From an uncultured Pseudomonas sp. (GTDB lineage: Bacteria > Pseudomonadota > Gammaproteobacteria > Pseudomonadales > Pseudomonadaceae), in assembly GCF_946885955.1 (NCBI RefSeq), contig NZ_CAMPHI010000015.1:40996-104995 (forward strand): a DNA stretch of 64,000 nucleotides, written 5' to 3'. Positions 1 through 7,904 of the stretch are shown piece after piece (position 1 is the first letter of the stretch; each line of letters opens with the position of its first letter). A model generated the notes under the pieces. The model did not search any database, was not told where the DNA came from, and saw only the letters and a program-made list of their open reading frames with translations. The translations under genes and the position numbers were made by a program.

Positions 1-426
1 GCGTTGGGCCTGGGCGGATTCGCCGCTGGGGAAGGGCGGTCGGTGCAAGCCGACATGACCTTTCACGGTCTTTTTCAGGCCTGCGGCCAGCAGGTAGATG
101 CAGCTGCCCTGGCAGACGCCATTGGAGGGCACCAGGGTGTCGAAACCGGTTTCCCGCAGTAGGCGGCCGATGCGGATGGCCTCGGGTGCGCTGCCGCCGA
201 TATTGTCGAGCAGGGCGATCTTGCGGGTATAGGCGCCGGGGTTGGCCTTGATCCCGCGCAGCAAGGCTTCGTAGTCGCCGGGGGCGATTTCCTCGGAGAT
301 TTTCACCGCCAGCAACGAGCCGAGATTGCTGTGTGGCGCGGCTTTGACTTCGACCTGGGCGAATGCACCGGCCGCGTACAGGGACGAGGCGCAGAGGAGG
401 GCGGCGGGAATGAAGGCTATGCGCAT
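1..426 (-). CDS. Secreted ClpP/crotonase-like hypothetical protein (3' end outside window)
   Basis: Minus-strand frame opens with ATG at 426 and is still open at base 1, so only the first 142 residues are seen. The N-terminus MRIAFIPAALLCASSLYAAG reads as a Sec signal peptide, so the product should be periplasmic. After it come KIALLDNIGGSAPEAIRIGRL and then VPSNGVCQGSCIYLLAAGLK, the layout (small-residue GG turn, then Cys-x-x-x-Cys beside a nucleophile-like Ser) of predicted periplasmic ClpP-fold proteins of the COG3904 type. Family assignment is by pattern only and catalytic activity is unproven. It is divergent from the binding-protein gene that begins at 607. Confidence 0.6.
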   Translation of the reverse strand, partial: MRIAFIPAALLCASSLYAAGAFAQVEVKAAPHSNLGSLLAVKISEEIAPGDYEALLRGIKANPGAYTRKIALLDNIGGSAPEAIRIGRLLRETGFDTLVPSNGVCQGSCIYLLAAGLKKTVKGHVGLHRPPFPSGESAQAQR

Positions 427-606
427 GGGAAGGCTTATATGAGCTGAGGGTATTTACCGGCGGGAATCTACCCGTCCCCATGCCTGTATGCAAAGCATCG
501 CGGCACGGTTGCCCATGCGTCGTTCGCGCCGGGCATGCATTGGCTGCTGTCGGAGGCGTGCGCTGCTAGACTGGTTCGCGTCGTCAGACGCCTGCGAGGC
601 TTGATC

Positions 607-1395
607 TTGGACAGCGCCGTTAAACCTTCCTGTGTTCTCTATGCGATTGTCTGTGCGCTGCTCATGACGACGTTGCCGGGGCTGGTATTGGCCTGCGAGA
701 AGTCGTTGCGTTGGGATGACGATCCACCGTTCAGCATGCGCGATGCGCACGGCGACATCGTCGGTATCAACGTTGATATCAATCGCATGGTGCTGACCCG
801 CCTGGGGTGTCAAATGCGCTTGCTAAAACTGCCATGGGCACGGGCGCTCAAGGAGTTGGAGCTGGGCCGTCTGGATATTCTGCCGGGGGCGTTCAAGAAG
901 CCCGAGCGGGAGCTGTATGCCTATTTCTCCGGGGCGCTGCTGACGCCTTCGCGCAATATTCTATTCATGCACCGCGATGCGTTGGCGCGCTGGCCCATAG
1001 GCAGCCTGCTCGAACTGCAGGGCAGCGCCTTTCGTCTAGGCGCACAGACCAACGTGTCCTATGGACCGGATTACCTGAAATTGCTCGATGATCCGTCCTT
1101 CGCTTCGCAGATTTCATTCGCCACCAGCCGCGCGGGCTTGTGGCAGATGATCGACAAGCGGCGTATCGACGGGATTATCGCCGACGAGAACAGCGGGATT
1201 TACGAACTGCACGCGCTGGGTCTGGCCGACCGGGTCATGCCGACTTCGGTGGTGGTTTCGACGGAAGCGGCGGAGACCGCCTTCAGTAAAAAATCGGTCG
1301 ATCCGCTGTTCGTCGCGGCCTATGCCGAGGCGTTGCGAGCGCTGGTCAAGGACGGCAGCTATGCGCAGATCGTGCAGCGCTATCTGACCCGCTAG
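607..1395 (+). CDS. Periplasmic substrate-binding protein, SBP_bac_3 type (orphan)
   Basis: Product resembles the type-2 periplasmic binding proteins of amino-acid ABC transporters (SBP_bac_3): LRWDDDPPFSMRDAHGDIVG near the N-terminus, the PWARALKELELGRLDILPG segment, and a C-terminal YAEALRALVKDGSYAQIVQRY helix. I place the start at TTG 607 because GAGG at 596-599 sits 7 bases upstream and the result is a clean signal peptide ending before Cys-Glu-Lys. An ATG at 535 in the same frame gives an implausible Arg-rich leader, and ATG 664 would cut the signal peptide. No permease or ATPase gene is adjacent, so it may serve a distant transporter or act as a sensor-type binding protein. The ligand is unknown. 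Confidence 0.75.
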   Translation: MDSAVKPSCVLYAIVCALLMTTLPGLVLACEKSLRWDDDPPFSMRDAHGDIVGINVDINRMVLTRLGCQMRLLKLPWARALKELELGRLDILPGAFKKPERELYAYFSGALLTPSRNILFMHRDALARWPIGSLLELQGSAFRLGAQTNVSYGPDYLKLLDDPSFASQISFATSRAGLWQMIDKRRIDGIIADENSGIYELHALGLADRVMPTSVVVSTEAAETAFSKKSVDPLFVAAYAEALRALVKDGSYAQIVQRYLTR

Positions 1396-1429
1396 GCGCA
1401 GCTCGGCGGCGGCCGAGCTGCGGACTCGC

Positions 1430-2125
1430 TCAAGAGCGCTGTGGAATGCTCAAGCCACGAATCACTGCCGGGCGTGCAACGAAGGCCTCGAGTGCACGGT
1501 TTACCTGAGTAAAACTTTCGATCTGCACCAGTTCGCCGGCCTGATAGAAATCCACCAGGGTGCGTACCCAGGGGAATACGGCGATGTCGGCGATGGTATA
1601 GGTGTCGCCCATCAGCCATTGGCGGCCGGTAAGACGCTGGTCGAGCACGCCGAGCAGACGCTTGGCTTCGGCGACGTAGCGGTCGCGCGGACGCTTGTCT
1701 TCGTAGTCCTTGCCGGCGAACTTATGGAAGAAACCGAGTTGGCCGAACATCGGGCCGACGCCGCCCATCTGCCACATCAGCCACTGAATGGTTTCATAGC
1801 GTCCGGCGGCATCCTCGGGCAGCAGCTGGCCGGTTTTCTCCGCGAGATAAAGCAGGATCGCGCCGGACTCGAACAGCGCCAGCGGTTTGCCGTCCGGGCC
1901 GTTGGGGTCGAGGATCGCGGGGATCTTGTTGTTCGGGTTGAGCGAGAGGAATGCCGGCGAGAGCTGGTCGTCGTGCTGGAAATCGACCAGGTGCGGCTCG
2001 TAGGGCAGGCCGATCTCTTCCAGCATGATCGAGACCTTGACCCCGTTTGGCGTAGGCAGCGAGTAAAGCTGCAGGCGTTCGGGCTGGGCGGCGGGCCATT
2101 TTTCGGTGATGGGATGGTCTGACAT
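1430..2125 (-). CDS. yghU: Glutathione S-transferase, nu-class / YghU-like
   Basis: 231-residue cytosolic GST. The thioredoxin-fold N-domain holds LYSLPTPNGVKVSIMLEE (about residues 20-38), the TPNG signature of YghU/nu-class enzymes, which use glutathione or glutathione disulfide for disulfide-bond reductase and organic-peroxide activity. NPNNKIPAI (cis-Pro) and FESGAILLYLAEK (Glu-Ser glutathione contact) follow. The C-domain is all-helical with YTIADIAVFPWVR, the usual N-capping box region. Start chosen at ATG 2125 (MSDHPITEKWP); upstream in-frame residues are low-complexity. It is E. coli YghU-like in motif order but somewhat shorter than the 288-residue E. coli protein, so a close GstB-type paralogue is possible. 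Confidence 0.85.
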   Translation of the reverse strand: MSDHPITEKWPAAQPERLQLYSLPTPNGVKVSIMLEEIGLPYEPHLVDFQHDDQLSPAFLSLNPNNKIPAILDPNGPDGKPLALFESGAILLYLAEKTGQLLPEDAAGRYETIQWLMWQMGGVGPMFGQLGFFHKFAGKDYEDKRPRDRYVAEAKRLLGVLDQRLTGRQWLMGDTYTIADIAVFPWVRTLVDFYQAGELVQIESFTQVNRALEAFVARPAVIRGLSIPQRS

Positions 2126-2429
2126 GGCGCTTCCAATCGTTGTTTTGCGGAACAAAACCGGTCGACGTCGGGAGGACGTCGGCCGGGCGTTGTGAGGGCC
2201 GCAGACGCTGGCAGCCAATGTGCCGCTCGGGGTGGTGAGGGCGGGTCGCTGCGGCAGGCGTTGCTGCGGGTGATGCCGGGGACAATAAGACCATCATTGG
2301 CCGCCGCAAGAAAATCGATAACCGCACTAGTCGGCATCGATCTGAGTGATGACCGCTACGTCGCGGTTCCCCGTGTGCAGGCGAATCGGTATGGTGCGGG
2401 TTTGTCTTTTTCCGGCGATGGAGCCTTTT
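2126..2429. other. Divergent intergenic region between GST and HIT genes
   Basis: About 300 bases between two divergent starts. It should carry both promoters, but I see no convincing -10/-35 pair, operator or repeat. The open frames crossing it look like extensions of the flanking genes. Confidence 0.4.
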
Positions 2430-2867
2430 ATGAGCCTACATGGCGACTACGATGCACAGAATATCTTTGCCCAGATCATCCGCGGCGATGCCCCTTGCTA
2501 CAAGCTCTACGAGGACGAGGATGTATTGGCCTTTCTCGACGTGTTTCCCCAGGCCTACGGCCATACCCTGGTGATCCCCAAGCGGGTGGCGGCGCGCAAT
2601 ATCCTCGAAGTCGATGCCGAGACACTGGGCAAGCTGATGGCGGTGGTGCAACGGCTGACCCGAGTGCTGGTCGACGAGTTGGCGCCGGATGGCGTGCAGG
2701 TCGCGCAGTTCAACGGCGCCCCCGCGGGGCAGACGGTGTTCCACCTGCATATGCACATAGTGCCGCGCTTCGCCGGCGAGCATCTTGGCGCGCATGCCGT
2801 AGTCAAGGCCGAGGCGGCGGAGTTGGAGCAGTTGCAGGCGCGTCTGTTGCAGCGGCTGAACGCATAA
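2430..2867 (+). CDS. HIT family (histidine triad) protein
   Basis: 145-residue nucleotide hydrolase/transferase of the HIT superfamily. The N-terminus has NIFAQIIRGDAPCYKLYEDE and a central GHTLVIPKRV, both typical of bacterial HINT/HIT proteins. The catalytic triad motif is HLHMHIVPR (His-x-His-x-His), where the central His forms the nucleotidyl intermediate. The substrate is probably a purine phosphoramidate or dinucleotide polyphosphate, which sequence cannot specify. ATG 2430 is preferred over ATG 2418 because GGAG at 2420-2423 is 6 bases upstream. Next to the convergent LysR gene. Confidence 0.88.
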   Translation: MSLHGDYDAQNIFAQIIRGDAPCYKLYEDEDVLAFLDVFPQAYGHTLVIPKRVAARNILEVDAETLGKLMAVVQRLTRVLVDELAPDGVQVAQFNGAPAGQTVFHLHMHIVPRFAGEHLGAHAVVKAEAAELEQLQARLLQRLNA

Positions 2868-2909
2868 GCGGTGCCTGTCCGCGGTAGCCCACTATCCCGC
2901 GCTTGCCGG

Positions 2910-3821
2910 CTAGCCTGCTAATGCCTGGGGCTGTTCGGCGAGCAGTTGCTCCAGCCACTGCATAAAGGCGCGTGCCCGCTGCGGGAGGTAGCGGCGGTGG
3001 GCGTAGAGCAGACTTATGCGCATGGGCGCAGCCACAAATTGCGGCAGTATGCTGCACAGTTGGCCATTGGCGAGCAGCTCCTTCACTCCTAACCAGGGCG
3101 CCTGAATGATGCCCAGGCCACCGACGCAGCCTCCTTCGTAGGCATCCACGTTGTTCACCGTGACTTGACCGGCCATGGCAAGGCTGCGCGATTGGCCGTT
3201 GAGTTGATATTCGAACCCGGTCGAGCGGGTACCCAGGGCCCCGACGTAATGGATAAGCCGGTGCTGGGCCAGATCGTCGAGGCTGTGCGGGGTGCCGTAG
3301 CGTGCCAGGTAGTCGGGGCTGGCGCAGTTGACCATGTCAAGGTGTCCGAGTGAACGCGCTACCAGGCTGGCATCGCCGACTTCGCCGATGCGCAGTACGC
3401 AGTCGAAGCCTTCGCGCACCAGGTCGACGCGCCGGTCACTGCAGCTGATTTCCAGTTCGACTCCGGGGTGGTTTTCAAGAAAACCGCCGAGATGTGGGGT
3501 GATCAGGCGTCTGGCCAGCCCGGTGGGCATGTCGATGCGCAGGCGACCACTGAGCTGGCTGTTATCCTGACGAAACAGACCTTCCAGTTCATCCATATGG
3601 GCCAGCATGTCCTTGCTGCGCTCGTAAAGCACCAGGCCGTCCTGGGTCGGCTGCACCTTGCGCGTGGTGCGGTGCAATAGCCGCGCGCCGAGCAACTCTT
3701 CCAGCGCGCGAACCTGTTCGGAAACGCTCGACCTGGGCAGGCCAAGGCTATCGGCGGCCTGGGTAAAACTCGCCAGCTCGCTCACGCGTACGAAAGTACG
3801 CAGCAGATGCAGTTTATCCAT
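2910..3821 (-). CDS. LysR family transcriptional regulator
   Basis: 303-residue LysR-type regulator. The N-terminal winged helix runs MDKLHLLRTFVRVSELASFTQAADSLGLPRSSVSEQVRALEELLGARLLHRTTRKV (about residues 1-57), followed by a linker helix and an effector-binding periplasmic-binding-like domain with SGRLRIDMPTGLARRLI and a GCVGGLGIIQAPW pocket segment. It is transcribed divergently from the SDR gene at 3948 across about 126 bases with inverted repeats, so it most likely regulates that reductase and itself. The subgroup resembles the many LTTRs that control quinone or aldehyde reductases; the inducer is unknown. Confidence 0.9.
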   Translation of the reverse strand: MDKLHLLRTFVRVSELASFTQAADSLGLPRSSVSEQVRALEELLGARLLHRTTRKVQPTQDGLVLYERSKDMLAHMDELEGLFRQDNSQLSGRLRIDMPTGLARRLITPHLGGFLENHPGVELEISCSDRRVDLVREGFDCVLRIGEVGDASLVARSLGHLDMVNCASPDYLARYGTPHSLDDLAQHRLIHYVGALGTRSTGFEYQLNGQSRSLAMAGQVTVNNVDAYEGGCVGGLGIIQAPWLGVKELLANGQLCSILPQFVAAPMRISLLYAHRRYLPQRARAFMQWLEQLLAEQPQALAG

Positions 3822-3947
3822 GGGGTGGGTTCCGAATTATTGTTCGTTTAACACGATCAGTATTTCTGATTTATTGAAGTTTATCTGATTAATTTAGAAC
3901 AATAACCTGTGCTCACTGATTCCAGACCCGATAACAGGAGCACGACC
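3822..3947. promoter_or_regulatory. Divergent LysR/SDR control region with inverted repeat
   Basis: The space between the LysR start (3821) and the SDR start (3948) is AT-rich against its GC-rich surroundings. It holds a perfect 9-bp inverted repeat, TTATTGTTC at 3837-3845 and GAACAATAA at 3897-3905, bracketing two direct TCTGATT copies. This arrangement suits LysR-type binding and activation sites shared by both promoters. No footprint evidence; inferred from layout. Confidence 0.5.
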
Positions 3948-4706
3948 ATGAACCGTAAAATCGCCATTATTACTGGAGCGAGCCGTGGCCTTGGCCGCAG
4001 CGCCGCGCTGCACTTGGCCGCCCAGGGTGTCGATATCATCGGCACCTATCACAGCAAGGCGGACGAGGCGCGGCGCCTGGCCGGCGAGGTTGAACTGCTC
4101 GGCGGCCGTGTGCTGATGCTGCGACTGGATGTCGGTCAGAGCGACAGTTTCGCCGCGTTCCGGAGCGAGGTTGCAGCAGGCTTGCATAGGCACTTTGGGC
4201 GCGAGGATTTCGATTTTCTGATCAACAATGCCGGCAATGGCATCTACGCCAGCCTGGCCGAGACCAGCGAGGCGCAGTTCGATCAGATGATGAATGTTCA
4301 CTTGAAGGGGCCGTTTTTCCTTACTCAGCAATTGCTGCCTCTGATGGCCGAACAGGGCCGCATCTTGAATATCTCTTCAGGTTTGGCGCGTTTTAGCCTG
4401 CCGGGTTATGCCGCTTACGCGGCGATGAAGGGGGCGGTCGAGGTGTGGACCCGCTATCTGGCCCAGGAGCTGGGACCGCGCGGAATTAACGTCAACGTGC
4501 TGGCACCCGGTGCCATCGAGACTGATTTTGGCGGGGGTGCGGTGCGTGACGATAGCCAGCTGAATGCCATGATCGCCGACAGCACTGCGTTGGGTCGGGT
4601 TGGCTTGCCGGACGATATTGGCTCCGCCGTCGCCATGCTGCTTAGCGATGGCGGGTGTTGGATCACCGGCCAGCGCATCGAGGCATCGGGTGGCGCGCAT
4701 CTCTGA
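3948..4706 (+). CDS. Short-chain dehydrogenase/reductase (SDR)
   Basis: 252-residue classical SDR oxidoreductase. It shows the Rossmann motif TGASRGLG, NNAG (INNAGNGIY), the catalytic Ser in LNISSGLARF and the YxxxK equivalent YAAYAAMKGAVE; the C-terminus GCWITGQRIEASGGAHL is the usual substrate-loop end. NADP preference is likely because Ser-Arg follows TGA. ATG 3948 is preceded by AGGAG at 3935-3939 with 8 bases spacing; the in-frame ATG 39 bases upstream lies inside the regulatory region. Probably controlled by the divergent LysR regulator. Substrate unknown. Confidence 0.9.
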   Translation: MNRKIAIITGASRGLGRSAALHLAAQGVDIIGTYHSKADEARRLAGEVELLGGRVLMLRLDVGQSDSFAAFRSEVAAGLHRHFGREDFDFLINNAGNGIYASLAETSEAQFDQMMNVHLKGPFFLTQQLLPLMAEQGRILNISSGLARFSLPGYAAYAAMKGAVEVWTRYLAQELGPRGINVNVLAPGAIETDFGGGAVRDDSQLNAMIADSTALGRVGLPDDIGSAVAMLLSDGGCWITGQRIEASGGAHL

Positions 4707-4927
4707 GTCGAAGGAATGCAATCCTTGCGCGGTTGCAGGCGCAGCTGGATAGCCGGCGCTGCGTTTCAGGGTGAACGTGTTGACGCTCTTTCCGTCTCTA
4801 TCCTATCGACGTGGTAATCGCTGCGAGGCGATGAAGGTGGAAGGATGAGACGTAAAGATCGATACATGCATGATGTTGTCCTGATGCAGGCTAGCGGCGT
4901 AGCCGCATTGGCGCGCGGGGGTAGGCC

Positions 4928-6529
4928 ATGAGCGATGCCGAGCAGACCGGTCCATTTGTCCGCGCACTCGATCAGGTAGGGCCCGCGGATACCCTGTCAC
5001 CCGCCGATCGCTATCAGGAATTGTTCGTTGCGGTGCAGACCAGCGAGATTTTTGCCGACAGCAAAACCTTTGTCGACTGCGCGCCGCGGCAGTACCCGGA
5101 ACACATTCTGGATGCTTATAGGGCGCAGCGCGGCGAGCCCGGTTTCGACTTGGGCGCATTCGTCCACGAGCATTTCAGCCGGTTCGAATATCAGCCCGAA
5201 GAGTTCGTCGCCAACCCCAACAATACCCTCGAAGAACATATCGATCGGCTCTGGCCGGTGCTGACCCGTCAGCCGAAGACGCACCCGCCGTGCTCCTCGC
5301 TGCTGCCGCTGCCGTGCGACTACGTGGTGCCCGGTGGCCGTTTCACTGAGCTGTATTACTGGGATTCGCACTTCGTCATGCTCGGTCTCGACGAAAGCGG
5401 GCAGTGCGAGCTGTTGCGCGCCATGGCGGACAACTTCGCCTACCTGATAGACACCTATGGCCATGTGCCCAATGGCAACCGGTCGTATTACCTGAGCCGC
5501 TCGCAACCCCCGGTATTCGCCCTGATGGTCGACCTGTTCGAGGAGCGCGGCATTCGCCGCGCCAGCGATTACCTGCCGCAATTGCGCAAGGAATATGCGT
5601 ACTGGATGAACGGCGGCGCGCTGCTGAAGCCCGGCGAGTGTCACCGCCGCTGCGTGTGCCTGGAGCCCGGCATGCTGCTCAATCGCTACTGGGACGACCG
5701 CGATACGCCCCGTGAAGAGGCGTACCGGGAGGACGTGGCCACGGCCAGGCAAAGCCCGCGGCCGTCGCATGAGGTGTACCGCGACCTGCGTGCCGCCGCC
5801 GAATCCGGTTGGGATTTCAGCTCGCGCTGGCTGGGCGATCCGCGGCGTTTGTCGAGCATCCGCACGACCTCTATCCTGCCGGTGGACCTCAACAGCTTGC
5901 TCTACAACCTCGAGATGCAGATTGCGCGCCTGAGCGAGATCAGGGGCGATGGGCAGTCGGCCGACGAGTTCCGTCGACATGCCGATGCGCGCCGCGCTGC
6001 GGTCGACAAGTACCTGTGGAGTGATGCCGCCGCGACCTACCTGGACTATGACTGGCAAGAGGGGCATGCGCGGGGCAACCTCACCGCGGCGATGCTCACG
6101 CCGTTGTTCGTTCGCATGGCCAGTGCACAGCAGGCCGGCCACGTAGCCGCTACCGTCGAGCGCGAGTTGCTCGCCCCAGGCGGGCTGGCCACCACCCAGG
6201 TGCGCAGCGACGAACAATGGGACCGCCCCAACGGCTGGGCGCCGCTGCAATGGATCGGTATTCGCGGCTTGCAGCACTACGGGCATGACAAGCTGGCCGA
6301 GGAGATCAAGCATCGCTGGCTGTCGATCGTCGCCGACCTGTTCGAGCGAAAGAGCAAGCTGGTGGAGAAGTACGTGCTGCGCCCGTCGGCGGAGTCGGCC
6401 AAGGGCGGCGAATACCCACTGCAGGACGGCTTCGGCTGGACCAATGGGGTGACCCGGCGGTTGCTGCAGGAAGCGCCCAGCCATCAGGCCAATCGCTGCC
6501 GGGCCGGGACTTGTCGCGTCTGCGATTAG
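4928..6529 (+). CDS. treF: Cytoplasmic alpha,alpha-trehalase
   Basis: 533-residue GH37 trehalase hydrolysing trehalose to two glucose molecules. Signature 1 is present as PGGRFTELYYWD (residues 135-146) and signature 2 as QWDRPNGWAP (430-439); the C-terminal GGGEYPLQDGFGWTNGV segment matches the family end. There is no signal peptide and the N-terminus is extended and acidic, as in cytoplasmic TreF (about 549 residues in E. coli) rather than periplasmic TreA. Next to a proton antiporter 10 bases downstream, consistent with a turnover role for the osmoprotectant trehalose, though co-regulation is only inferred. The tail ends Cys-rich (CRAGTCRVCD), which is unusual. Confidence 0.92.
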   Translation: MSDAEQTGPFVRALDQVGPADTLSPADRYQELFVAVQTSEIFADSKTFVDCAPRQYPEHILDAYRAQRGEPGFDLGAFVHEHFSRFEYQPEEFVANPNNTLEEHIDRLWPVLTRQPKTHPPCSSLLPLPCDYVVPGGRFTELYYWDSHFVMLGLDESGQCELLRAMADNFAYLIDTYGHVPNGNRSYYLSRSQPPVFALMVDLFEERGIRRASDYLPQLRKEYAYWMNGGALLKPGECHRRCVCLEPGMLLNRYWDDRDTPREEAYREDVATARQSPRPSHEVYRDLRAAAESGWDFSSRWLGDPRRLSSIRTTSILPVDLNSLLYNLEMQIARLSEIRGDGQSADEFRRHADARRAAVDKYLWSDAAATYLDYDWQEGHARGNLTAAMLTPLFVRMASAQQAGHVAATVERELLAPGGLATTQVRSDEQWDRPNGWAPLQWIGIRGLQHYGHDKLAEEIKHRWLSIVADLFERKSKLVEKYVLRPSAESAKGGEYPLQDGFGWTNGVTRRLLQEAPSHQANRCRAGTCRVCD

Positions 6530-6539
6530 GCACGCGCCG

Positions 6540-7880
6540 ATGAATTTTCTGCAGTGGATGGCCGTGCTCGGCACCTTGTTGCTGCTGATGGCGCTCGCCT
6601 CGGCCTATGTGCGCTGGCTGCCGGTTACCACTTCGGTGTTGTATCTGGGTTTCGGCGTGGTGATCGGTCAGCTTGGCATTGGCCTGTGGCAGATCGAGTT
6701 TCAGGACATCGTCGGCTGGATGGAGCACCTGACCGAGGTTGCGGTGCTGGTTTCGCTGTTCGTCGGTGGTTTGAAACTGCGGTTGCGCTTCGCTCATCCG
6801 GCCTGGAGCGGTGCCTATCTGCTCGCCGGGCCGGTGATGCTGCTGTGCATCGCCGGGGTGACGGCGGTCGCCCACTACTTGCTGGCGATGCCCCTGGGGC
6901 TGGCGCTGCTGATCGGCGCGGTGCTGGCACCGACCGATCCGGTATTGGCGAGCCTGGTGCAGGTGAGCAGCTCGCGGGATTGCGACCGGGTGCGCTACGG
7001 GTTGACCGGCGAGGCGGGTTTCAATGACGGCGTGGCATTCCCGTTCGTGGTGTTCGCGCTGCTGTTTATCGAGTACGACGGTCTGAGTTCGACCTGGCTG
7101 GACAGCTGGTTTATCCATCGACTGCTGTGGGCGGTGCCGGCGGGTTTGCTCGTGGGCTTCGGGTTGGGTCGGCTGGTCGGGCGCCTGGCGATCTACTTGC
7201 GCGCCCGCCACGGCGATACCGCGATGTCGCCAAACGATTTCCTGGCCCTGGCGCTGATCGCCCTGTCCTATGTGTTCGCCGAATTGATCGGGGCCTGGGG
7301 CTTTCTCGCCGCGTTCGCCGCCGGCGTCGGGTTACGCCATGCGGAGCTGGCCAGCGGTTCGACGATGCCGGCTGAGGAGATGGTTTCGCACAAGCTGCCG
7401 CACCTGCGCGGCGAGGACGAGTGCGGCGACTCAGGCCGCGTCATCGTCGCCGACCCGACGGCGGCCGCCGGGTTGTTGGTTGGCGACATCCTGTCGTTCG
7501 GCAATGTGCTGGAGCGCGCATTGGAGGTGTTGCTGGTGACCATTCTCGGCGTGGTGCTGGCGGCGCACTGGGATTGGCGCGCGCTCTTGCTGGGCGGCTT
7601 GCTGTTCGGAGTGATCCGCCCGCTGGCGGTGTGGCTGCTACTGCGCGGCGGGCTGGTCAGCCACGGGCAGCGCTGGCTGCTTGGCTGGTTCGGGATTCGT
7701 GGTATCGGCAGCCTCTATTACCTGAGCTATGCACTGACCCATGGTTTGCCGGAGGCAATGCTGGACGATGCCGTTGGGCTGGTGCTGTCGGTGGTGGCGC
7801 TGAGCATCCTGGTGCATGGCGTCAGCACGCAGCCATTGCTGGCGCGCTACGAGCGCCGCCAGCGGCCTGGCGGCGCCTAG
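6540..7880 (+). CDS. Cation:proton antiporter, CPA1 (NhaP-like)
   Basis: 446-residue inner-membrane antiporter with about 11-12 hydrophobic segments. It carries LAPTDPVLASLV (about residues 129-140) and TGEAGFNDGVAFP (about 156-168), in which Asn162-Asp163 form the ion-binding ND pair typical of electroneutral Na+/H+ or K+/H+ CPA1 exchangers. Late segment WFGIRGIGSLYYLSYALTHGLP is also typical. No cytosolic regulatory domain (such as TrkA-C) follows. It begins 10 bases after the trehalase stop, so the two are probably one transcript for ionic or osmotic homeostasis. Cation selectivity cannot be read from sequence. Confidence 0.88.
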   Translation: MNFLQWMAVLGTLLLLMALASAYVRWLPVTTSVLYLGFGVVIGQLGIGLWQIEFQDIVGWMEHLTEVAVLVSLFVGGLKLRLRFAHPAWSGAYLLAGPVMLLCIAGVTAVAHYLLAMPLGLALLIGAVLAPTDPVLASLVQVSSSRDCDRVRYGLTGEAGFNDGVAFPFVVFALLFIEYDGLSSTWLDSWFIHRLLWAVPAGLLVGFGLGRLVGRLAIYLRARHGDTAMSPNDFLALALIALSYVFAELIGAWGFLAAFAAGVGLRHAELASGSTMPAEEMVSHKLPHLRGEDECGDSGRVIVADPTAAAGLLVGDILSFGNVLERALEVLLVTILGVVLAAHWDWRALLLGGLLFGVIRPLAVWLLLRGGLVSHGQRWLLGWFGIRGIGSLYYLSYALTHGLPEAMLDDAVGLVLSVVALSILVHGVSTQPLLARYERRQRPGGA

Positions 7881-7904
7881 GCCGCATTGAAATGGCAACG
7901 GACC

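Noticed and set aside
4997..6574. 525-codon minus-strand frame over the trehalase gene
   Set aside because: The plus strand carries both trehalase signatures; the opposite frame reflects GC-rich codon structure.
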